Below the pieces are notes generated by a model. It searched no databases. It saw only the letters and a program-made list of their open reading frames with translations, and was not told where the DNA came from. A program made the position numbers and the translations under genes. Below, in pieces: positions 1-4,760 of a stretch of 7,964 bases of DNA (position 1 is its first letter; every line of letters begins with the position of its first letter). Source of the stretch: Acidimicrobiia bacterium (GTDB lineage Bacteria > Actinomycetota > Acidimicrobiia > Acidimicrobiales > Aldehydirespiratoraceae); contig JAJDZO010000227.1 in assembly GCA_022824605.1 (NCBI GenBank), forward strand, positions 1-7,964. Direction: 5' to 3'.

Positions 1-1
1 G

Positions 2-115
2 ATCGACGCGGGGCGGCTGTTCGTTGGCATCGAGGGCGACGAACCGATGCTGGCGAACGCCATCGACAAGTACGGCAGCGGCGCCTTCGTCTTCTCCAGC
101 GACTTCCCGCACGAG
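2..115 (+). pseudogene. 3' remnant of amidohydrolase (amidohydrolase_2 family), fused to transposase
   Basis: Reading from base 2, the frame gives IDAGRLFVGIEGDEPMLANA and then a SSDFPHEVN segment. This looks like the C-terminal part of TIM-barrel metal-dependent amidohydrolases of the amidohydrolase_2 type, where an FxSDxPH motif carries the late catalytic Asp of the metal site. The gene begins outside the window. Instead of the usual C-terminal helices, the frame continues without a stop into an IS256-type transposase. The exact joint is uncertain because both families have a similar helix here (IDTIRAEIDEL), so the end given is approximate. I infer a truncated hydrolase that has lost its last few dozen residues. 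Members of this family act in the cytosol on amide or ester bonds or as decarboxylases; the substrate cannot be inferred. Confidence 0.6.
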
Positions 116-1402
116 GTGAACATCGACACCATCCGCGCCGAGATCGACGAGCTGTTCGGCTCGGGCCGCGGCGTCGCCGAGGTCCTTGAGGAGGTGATGC
201 GCCTGTCGGCGCGGCTGGTGCTGCAGCAGGTCCTTGAGGACGAGGTCACATCCTGGCTGGGCCGCGGCTGGAACTCGCGCGCCGAGGCAGAGCGCGCCGG
301 GCAGCGCAACGGCTACGGCGATTTGACCGTCAAGACCACCGCGGGGCCCCTGGCGCTGCGCCGCCCGAAGCTGCGCAACACCAGCGAGGCGTTCGCGTCG
401 CAGCTTCTGGGCAAAGGGGTGGTGCGCACCGAGCCGCTGGAGGCGCTGGTCGTCTCCGCGTGGGTGCGGGGCCTGTCTGACCGCGACATCGAGGCCCTGT
501 TGGCGGAGGCGCTGGGCCCTGAGGCAGCTTTGTCGAAGTCCACCGCCAGCCGGGTCTGCGCCCGGCTGCGAGACGAGTTCGACGCGTTCCGCAGATCAGA
601 CCTCTCCGACGTCGAGCTGGACTACCTGTTCCTCGACGGCAGCTGCTTCAAGATGCACGACGGCTCGCGGGCCGAGCCGGTGCTGGTCGCCTACGGCATC
701 ACCACCCTCGGCCGGCCAACTCTGTTGGCCGTCGAGCCCGGCGGCGACGCGTCCCACGACGCCAGGGCCGGGTTCCACGCCGACCACAAAGCACGCGGCC
801 ACAAGGCGCCGCGGCGGGGCGTCACAGACGGCGCCGCGGGCCTCGTCGGCGCTGTTGAGACCAACATGGCCTCAGCGCTGCGCCAGCGGTGCCTCATCCA
901 CCGAGCCCGCAACGTGTTGGCCAAAGTCCCCGCCGAGCGCCGCGACGAGCTCAAGGCCGCGTTCTGGGAGATCTTCGACCTGCCCGACGACATCGAGGCG
1001 GGCACCGACGCCGTCCGCACAGCACAGGCCAACATCGACGCCTTCGCCCGCCGATTCGAGCGCGAGTTCCCCGCCGCCGTCAAGTGCCTGCTCACCGACC
1101 GGCAGGCCCTCACCGCCTACCTGAGGTTCCCCGCCGAGCACTGGCGCAGGATCCGCCACACCAACCTCATCGAGCGCACCTTCGGCGAGACCCGCCGACG
1201 GGTCAAAGTCATCGGCCGGCTCCCCGGCGAGGCCTCCTGCCTGACCCTGGTGTGGGCAGTGCTCGACCGGGCCTCACAAGGCTGGCGCGGCCTCACCTAC
1301 ACACCCGCCATCGCCCGGCACCTCGCCGAACTGCGCCACCGCATCCACCAACCCGCCCACACCCACAACCAGCCCCACACAGCTATCACACAAGCGGCCT
1401 AA
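47..1402 (+). CDS. IS256-family (mutator-type) transposase, N-terminus fused to an amidohydrolase tail
   Basis: DDE transposase of the IS256/mutator family, which catalyses cut-and-paste or copy-out transposition of its own element. From the first ATG at 47 the frame has 451 codons. Residues 1 to about 24 are amidohydrolase; transposase sequence starts near residue 27. Visible family marks are the QRNGYGD and VKTTAGPL segment (86-102), the SKSTASRVC helix-turn-helix-like segment (163-171), the first catalytic Asp in LFLDG (D197), the second in TDG (D261), the family C-x2-H motif (C282, H285), and the catalytic Glu in HTNLIERTFGE (E376). The C-terminus, with WAVLDRASQGWRG at 403-414, is complete. 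Oddities are the missing natural N-terminus and start, and non-hydrophobic residues (R240, H244, H247, H252, R256, R257) where this family normally has Trp or Leu just before D261. Family assignment is secure; activity is doubtful. Confidence 0.85.
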   Translation: MLANAIDKYGSGAFVFSSDFPHEVNIDTIRAEIDELFGSGRGVAEVLEEVMRLSARLVLQQVLEDEVTSWLGRGWNSRAEAERAGQRNGYGDLTVKTTAGPLALRRPKLRNTSEAFASQLLGKGVVRTEPLEALVVSAWVRGLSDRDIEALLAEALGPEAALSKSTASRVCARLRDEFDAFRRSDLSDVELDYLFLDGSCFKMHDGSRAEPVLVAYGITTLGRPTLLAVEPGGDASHDARAGFHADHKARGHKAPRRGVTDGAAGLVGAVETNMASALRQRCLIHRARNVLAKVPAERRDELKAAFWEIFDLPDDIEAGTDAVRTAQANIDAFARRFEREFPAAVKCLLTDRQALTAYLRFPAEHWRRIRHTNLIERTFGETRRRVKVIGRLPGEASCLTLVWAVLDRASQGWRGLTYTPAIARHLAELRHRIHQPAHTHNQPHTAITQAA

Positions 1403-1459
1403 CATGACCACCCGAACCTGCGCCCCACACCGCTGTTACACCAAACCTGAGACGCGGCC
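116..1459 (+). mobile_element. IS256-like insertion element, left end missing
   Basis: The element comprises the transposase body plus a right flank ending near 1459. No left terminal inverted repeat is visible: the transposase frame joins a host gene directly, with no room for a 5' untranslated end. The left boundary is therefore a guess based on where the amidohydrolase similarity stops. I infer a deletion-truncated, probably immobile copy. No target-site duplication can be identified because only one end is present. Confidence 0.55.
1434..1459 (+). repeat. putative right terminal inverted repeat of the IS256-like element
   Basis: The block TGTTACACCAAACC (1434-1447), followed by TGAGACGCGGCC, lies 31 nt after the transposase stop. 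IS256-family ends often contain a TACACCA-like core near the tip. The partner repeat is absent from the left side, so the call rests on this resemblance and position only. Confidence 0.35.
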
Positions 1460-1534
1460 AAGAGCGCCCGCTCAACCGCCACCGGCTAACGGCGTCTGTT
1501 CACGAGGCGGTGAGGAAGTTCTCCTTTGCAGAGG

Positions 1535-1555
1535 TAGAATCACAGCCTTGTGATT
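1535..1555 (+). promoter_or_regulatory. perfect inverted repeat overlapping a -10-like hexamer, upstream of the 43-aa ORF
   Basis: AATCACA (1538-1544) and TGTGATT (1549-1555) form a perfect 7-bp inverted repeat around a 4-nt centre (GCCT). A TAGAAT hexamer (1535-1540) overlaps its left arm and could be a -10 box, but no good -35 box lies 16-18 bp upstream. The site ends 26 nt before the ATG at 1582. It could be a repressor operator covering the promoter of the small ORF and protease pair, or an mRNA hairpin near the start. No dedicated repressor is adjacent. Confidence 0.35.
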
Positions 1556-1581
1556 GCGACTCTGCACGAAAGGCATTAGAT

Positions 1582-1710
1582 ATGGCTGACAGGCGAGCAG
1601 GCCGCGGCCCTTACGTCCCCGACGAAGGGGGCGGACAACAACCAAGGTCGCGCAACCAGGACGGACGTTGGCGCAAGAAGCGCTCTGATGCAGGCAAGAA
1701 GCGAAGCTGA
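1582..1710 (+). CDS. small Arg/Lys-rich hypothetical protein (43 aa) upstream of the protease
   Basis: The ATG at 1582 is preceded by GAAAGG (1568-1573) with an 8-nt spacing, a reasonable ribosome binding site. The frame is open further upstream to a GTG at 1510, but that start has no Shine-Dalgarno and would run through the inverted repeat, so I prefer 1582. The 43-aa product is very hydrophilic and basic: it begins MADRRAGRGPYVP, has a Gly/Gln-rich middle (EGGGQQ), then RNQDGRWRKKRSDAGKKRS at the C-terminus. There is no signal peptide, membrane segment or cysteine. The tail suggests nucleic-acid or acidic-partner binding, but that is inference and I do not recognise the family. It sits 63 nt upstream of the protease on the same strand, so the two may share a transcript. 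Confidence 0.5.
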   Translation: MADRRAGRGPYVPDEGGGQQPRSRNQDGRWRKKRSDAGKKRS

Positions 1711-1773
1711 AGGCTGGCCGTAGGAGATTCTAATTCGTTCCAAGGCCGCGAGTAACGAGCCACGGAGGCTGAT

Positions 1774-2961
1774 ATGGCAGGACGACAAGCCGAGATCCAG
1801 GAGTTGCAGCGTGTTCGTGGCAACCCAGTCATTGCGTTTGTGACTGGTGACAGGAATCCCATATCTGCCTCTATCGGGGATGACGCTGTTAGACCGCTAT
1901 TCGATGTGTTGCGAGGGATAGGCAAAGTTGAGACCCTCGACGTGTTCTTGTATTCCCGGGGGGGCGGAACTGAAGTACCCTGGCGTATCGCCTCCGCGCT
2001 TAGACAATACGCAAATGAGTGGAATGCCTTGGTGCCTTATCGCGCCAACAGCGCTGCAACGCTCCTGGCGCTGGGTGCTGACAGGATAGTTCTCGGGCCT
2101 CATGGCGAATTGGGCCCCATTGACCCCATTTTGAGCATCCAGCGTGCGTCCGGAACGCCGGGTCAGCCTGGAGGACTTCCACAGCAAGATGAGATCAGTG
2201 TGGAAGATGTCATGGCCTACTTTAACTTTCTGAAGGACCAAGTTGGCCTAACAGACCAGTCCACTTTGGCAGAAGGCGTAGGCCGCCTTGCTGAACGCCT
2301 AGATGCAGTGGGACTCGGCTCCGTTTATCGCATAAGGTCCCATATCCGCGATGTGGCGCATCGGATGTTGACATCACAGAAGAATCCTCCAAGTGAGCGG
2401 GCGATCGAAACAATCGTAGAGACGCTAGCGGAGCGTGTCTATGCACATGGCCATGCTATTGGAATAAATGAGGCTCGCGACATCGGACTGCCTGTTCATG
2501 TGACCGCCGAAGATGAAGAGGCTGCAATTTGGAACCTGCTATGCAAGTACGAACAAGACCTGAAGTTGCGTGAACCCATAGACCCGATAGGGTGCATTCA
2601 GACGAATGACAGGTTCGTTGACAACTTGGTGATTGCTGCGCTTGAGGGTGAATCTACACTCTTTGAGTTTCAAGGCACGCTCGATGTACGAGCTGTTCGT
2701 CAAATGCCTCAGACCTTAAATGTGGCCCTGAACCTCAATCCTCAACTGCCACCGGGGCTAGATCCCAATCAACTGCCCGCGGCAGCACAAGACATGTTTC
2801 AGCAACTAGTGAACGAACTCCTACCGATTGCCCAAGAGTCAGTCAACGAAGTTCTAAGGGCTCAGGCACCTGTAGTTGGTGCTGACATCAAGTTCTTGGG
2901 TGGCATGTGGACTAGTATTTTCCGACCTGACCTTGAACCGGATGGAGCCTCGCAAGACTGA
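1774..2961 (+). CDS. ClpP/SppA-fold serine protease-like protein (SDH_sah-type) with C-terminal extension
   Basis: A 395-aa protein with a strong ribosome binding site (GGAGG 1764-1768, 5 nt before ATG). Residues 17-120 match the SDH_sah (serine dehydrogenase proteinase) branch of the Clp/crotonase superfamily. They contain NPVIAFVTGDR (17-27), a hydrophobic strand ending in YSRGGG (60-65, oxyanion-hole position), the nucleophile-like Ser in ANSAATLLALGAD (S93), and LGPIDP (113-118), the hallmark turn of this family. AHGHAIGINEARDIGLPV (224-241) matches the conserved segment with a His near the C-terminal end of the domain (H225 or H227). Residues about 245-395 form an extension rich in Pro, Asn and Gln with an amphipathic stretch at 336-362. 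There is no signal peptide or membrane helix, so it is probably cytosolic. Codons are clearly more A/T-ending than in the flanking genes, suggesting horizontal acquisition. Catalysis is inferred, and the substrate is unknown. Confidence 0.75.
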   Translation: MAGRQAEIQELQRVRGNPVIAFVTGDRNPISASIGDDAVRPLFDVLRGIGKVETLDVFLYSRGGGTEVPWRIASALRQYANEWNALVPYRANSAATLLALGADRIVLGPHGELGPIDPILSIQRASGTPGQPGGLPQQDEISVEDVMAYFNFLKDQVGLTDQSTLAEGVGRLAERLDAVGLGSVYRIRSHIRDVAHRMLTSQKNPPSERAIETIVETLAERVYAHGHAIGINEARDIGLPVHVTAEDEEAAIWNLLCKYEQDLKLREPIDPIGCIQTNDRFVDNLVIAALEGESTLFEFQGTLDVRAVRQMPQTLNVALNLNPQLPPGLDPNQLPAAAQDMFQQLVNELLPIAQESVNEVLRAQAPVVGADIKFLGGMWTSIFRPDLEPDGASQD

Positions 2962-3011
2962 ACTGATTGGTGGAAAGATAGGCCACCTTCGTTGGGCCCT
3001 CAGACCTCAAC

Positions 3012-3278
3012 TCAAATCGGGACGTAATGAGATAGGCCGGAAGAAATCGAAGAAGTGGTCGTCGGGATGACGCGATAGGCCACTCGCTGCTTCATCTCGT
3101 CGAGCCGATGCTCAGCATCATCGGTTGAGGGTGCCGGATGGCTCTGTACCTCAGCGGAGTAAGCCTGGAGGAACCGTAGGCTGAAAATGATATTGGTGTG
3201 AGCAGACATCGGGACACTGAACGGAGAAGCTTCGGAATCTGAATCCGACGCTTGTAATTCAATCTGATTTCTCGCCAT
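3012..3278 (-). CDS. hypothetical 88-aa protein, convergent with the protease
   Basis: The ATG is at 3278 on the minus strand and the stop is at 3012, giving 88 aa beginning MARNQIELQASDSDSEASPF. The middle contains HTNIIFSLRFLQAYSAEV and an acidic/basic helix-like stretch (DDAEHRLDEMKQRVAYRV). Composition is protein-like, and codon use resembles the A/T-richer protease gene more than the flanking GC-rich genes. It starts 16 nt after the stop of the helix-turn-helix gene, which would fit a two-gene unit. The ribosome binding site is weak (CTGCGGGC before ATG). I do not recognise a family. The overlapping frame at 3092-3406 is also open, so this may be non-coding. Confidence 0.35.
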   Translation of the reverse strand: MARNQIELQASDSDSEASPFSVPMSAHTNIIFSLRFLQAYSAEVQSHPAPSTDDAEHRLDEMKQRVAYRVIPTTTSSISSGLSHYVPI

Positions 3279-3294
3279 GCCCGCAGTGTAGTGT

Positions 3295-3684
3295 TCAAGC
3301 CAGTCTCTTGCATCCTCGGGAGCGCATCGTACTTGCCCTCTCTGACGAAGCGGGTCGTGTCAGCGTCATAGATGACGTCTCCTCGGTGTGGGACTTTCCG
3401 CACCACAGGTCAGCGCCGAGGGCTTGTTCTAGGCGGATGATGATGGGCAGCGCTCCCCAGGTCTTGCCGCGCATGAGGCTGCCGAGGGCGGTCTCGGTGA
3501 TGTCGGCCAGCGCCGCGATGTCCCTGTTTGTGCGGCCTTGCATCGCGTGGTGCAGGCGCTTGCCCACGGCTTGGGCATGGACGGCTTCTAGAGGTGCGCC
3601 GTCGCGCAGGCGTCCGTTGGGCCACAGCTCGCTCTCGGCGAGGTGGTCAATCGGCCTGAGTGCCGCATTGCGGTAGCGAGGCAT
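3295..3684 (-). CDS. XRE-like helix-turn-helix DNA-binding protein
   Basis: 129 aa from the ATG at 3684 (MPRYRNAALRPIDHLAESEL). Residues 26-94 form a helix-turn-helix of the XRE/Cro type: a leading helix (APLEAVHAQAVGKRLHHAM), then GRTNRDIAALADITETALGS as helices 2 and 3, then the LMRGKTWGALPIIIRLEQAL segment and a closing ADLW. The RDIAALADI and RGKTW pattern is common in small actinobacterial regulators that pick a start-site repressor role, often autoregulatory. The frame is open upstream to 3864, but that part has no recognisable domain and crosses the direct repeats at 3765-3796, so I chose 3684 although its Shine-Dalgarno is weak. The tail after residue 95 is Ser/Thr/Arg-rich with no visible domain. 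Partner genes could be the 88-aa ORF just downstream. DNA binding is well supported; its target is not known. Confidence 0.65.
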   Translation of the reverse strand: MPRYRNAALRPIDHLAESELWPNGRLRDGAPLEAVHAQAVGKRLHHAMQGRTNRDIAALADITETALGSLMRGKTWGALPIIIRLEQALGADLWCGKSHTEETSSMTLTRPASSERASTMRSRGCKRLA

Positions 3685-4122
3685 CGCCCGCACATTAGTG
3701 CTGCGGTGGCGGTATTTCGCGAGGAAGCACCGTTTGTAGCGCCGGACGTTGCAACCCCTTACTAGATGCGCATATGCACATTTGATGCGCTTATGCGACC
3801 ATGAGGTGGGTCCCTGATCACCCGGACTCACAAACGGGTCCCCCTCACTGACGCGTGCCCGCAACGCTGTTCGAACGGACGTTGGCCGGATCGTCGGGCA
3901 AGCCGTTGCCTCGCGTCAACACCCGTCACGCGGCTCGAGCGCGGATGCAATTGGCTCATGGATGTGTTGGAGAGCAGCCGGAGCAACCTGGCGAGGCTCT
4001 CCTCCGGCGCTGCGCTCAGGGGCGGCACTGCCAGAGCTCGACATCCCTCGGTTGAGCCCGACTACGACTTCCGCGGCGAGTGGATCGTGTGGCCTCGGCA
4101 GCCCGGACCCGCGGAGCGTCTG
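3685..4122. other. 438-nt stretch without a convincing gene
   Basis: Between the helix-turn-helix start and the hicA stop several frames are open on both strands, but none gives a recognisable domain, a good ribosome binding site or consistent codon use. The plus frame from 3958 (with a GEWIVWPRQPGP segment near 4075-4110) continues as antisense through hicA and is probably a shadow, although a fragment of a decayed gene cannot be excluded. The stretch holds the direct repeats described separately at 3765-3796 and the likely promoter region of the helix-turn-helix gene. Confidence 0.4.
3765..3796. promoter_or_regulatory. direct repeats, possible operator of the XRE-like regulator
   Basis: GATGCGCATATGC (3765-3777) and GATGCGCTTATGC (3784-3796) are 13-bp direct repeats, differing at one position, with a period of 19 bp. 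The first also contains the palindrome GCATATGC (3770-3777). They lie about 80-110 bp upstream of the regulator's ATG, on the side from which its transcript would start. A helical-phased pair of this kind fits binding sites for an autoregulating helix-turn-helix protein; this is inferred from position and repetition. Confidence 0.35.
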
Positions 4123-4308
4123 TCATTCGCGTGGGCTGCTCAACTGCTTGATGATCCGCCTAGCCAGTCGTTCATTGACGTCGTTGTGGCGCGGCACCGC
4201 CTGGTACGCGCCGGTGTCGGGATTGCGATACCAATCGTGCTTCGAGCCGTGCCGAACAAAGACCGACCCAGTCGCACGGATCCGCCTGATGAGCTCAACC
4301 CGCTTCAC
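4123..4308 (-). CDS. hicA: HicA-family toxin (mRNA interferase)
   Basis: A 61-aa protein of the HicA type II toxin family, double-stranded-RNA-binding-like fold proteins that cleave mRNA independently of the ribosome and slow growth when free of HicB. It has the family layout: MKRVELIRRIRATGSVFVRH (1-20), then GSKHDWYRNPDTG (21-33) carrying the catalytic His (H24), then VPRH (38-41) and the C-terminal helix NERLARRIIKQL (45-56). It starts with GTG at 4308, and this GTG overlaps the hicB stop as GTGA, so translation is probably coupled to the upstream antitoxin. The length is normal for the family and no key residue is missing, so the toxin looks functional. Confidence 0.88.
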   Translation of the reverse strand: MKRVELIRRIRATGSVFVRHGSKHDWYRNPDTGAYQAVPRHNDVNERLARRIIKQLSSPRE

Positions 4309-4496
4309 GCCAACGTGAGGTCGGCGACGCGGCGCACTCCAGGCAACTCACCACTCGTCAGATCCATGTGTAGATCGCGAAGATGCTCTTGCAGGTCCTC
4401 TAAAGTGTCGCCTTGTGTCCAATAGTCAGGGAATTCCTCAAGATAGCCGAGCCAGCACTCGTCCTCCTGCCAGTAGACCATCTTCGTGGTGCGCAT
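4305..4496 (-). CDS. hicB: HicB-family antitoxin (short form)
   Basis: A 63-aa protein with the HicB partial RNase H-like fold: a first strand TTKMVYWQEDECWLGYLEEF (3-22), then PDYWTQGDTLEDLQEHLRDL (23-42), the typical short-form helix. It neutralises HicA by direct binding. It lacks the C-terminal ribbon-helix-helix or helix-turn-helix DNA-binding domain found in longer HicB proteins, so autorepression by this protein alone is uncertain. The ATG at 4496 has a GGGGAG Shine-Dalgarno about 7 nt upstream. Gene order is hicB first, then hicA with a 4-nt overlap, which favours antitoxin excess. Family assignment is confident. Confidence 0.85.
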   Translation of the reverse strand: MRTTKMVYWQEDECWLGYLEEFPDYWTQGDTLEDLQEHLRDLHMDLTSGELPGVRRVADLTLA

Positions 4497-4750
4497 GGCG
4501 CGTCTCCCCGCTGACTGCCTAGGTCCAACCTATCGCCCGGGGCAGCACAGACGCATACCGCAGAGCAAGCAGCATTCAGGGCGACGGCCGTTCGTAGGTG
4601 GGCACAGCGTGAAGAGCGGGCCGCTGGTGACGGGGCTCAGTGTGCCGTGCCGTCGTCGCTAGATTCCAAGCAGGCGATCTCGCGGAGGGCGGCCAGGGCC
4701 GGGAAGCGTGGGGAATCCTCGGGGGTGTGGCGGGCGGTAGGTTTGGCCTG
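4497..4750. other. divergent intergenic region between hicB and the sulfatase
   Basis: It holds the hicB ribosome binding site (GGGGAG on the minus strand) and presumably the promoters of hicBA (leftward) and of the sulfatase unit (rightward). I see no clear -35/-10 pair for either. The part from 4637 to 4750 reads on the minus strand as a coding-like frame, described separately as a possible gene remnant. Confidence 0.4.
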
Positions 4751-4760
4751 GTGGAGCAGG
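4637..4760 (-). pseudogene. possible 3' remnant of a minus-strand gene
   Basis: On the minus strand the frame ending with TGA at 4637-4639 reads LLHQAKPTARHTPEDSPRF, then PALAALREIACLESSDDGTAH. Third codon positions are mostly G or C and the peptide has ordinary protein-like composition, whereas the plus-strand frame here does not look coding. Further right the minus frame turns into low-complexity Val/Gly/Ala antisense to the sulfatase, so any real gene would have lost its 5' part. I do not recognise the family. The alternative is chance in GC-rich DNA. Confidence 0.22.

Noticed and set aside
160..185. GGCCGCGGCGTCGCC as a possible left terminal repeat of the IS element, partner to 1434-1459
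   Set aside because: Only the first seven bases match the reverse complement of the right end, and it lies inside conserved transposase coding sequence.
189..199. GAGGAGGTG before ATG 197 as the true transposase start
   Set aside because: The GGAGG to ATG spacing is only 2 nt, and family similarity begins upstream of this Met.
180..240. Direct repeat AGGTCCTTGAGGA at 180-192 and 228-240
   Set aside because: Both copies are in the same frame encoding VLEE and VLED in a Glu/Leu-rich helix; GC-rich codon bias explains it.
855..1407. Long open plus-strand frames overlapping the transposase
   Set aside because: They encode Pro/Arg/Ser-rich low-complexity sequence typical of shadow frames in GC-rich genes.
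2967..2990. GGTGG/CCACC pairing after the protease stop as a terminator
   Set aside because: The 5-bp stem has a long loop and no following T-run on either strand.
2876..3070. 64-aa plus-strand frame overlapping the protease end
   Set aside because: It starts inside the protease gene without a ribosome binding site and has no recognisable feature.
3958..4425. 155-codon plus-strand frame antisense to hicA and hicB
   Set aside because: Most of it is the complement of two confidently identified genes; the unshared first part has no recognised domain.
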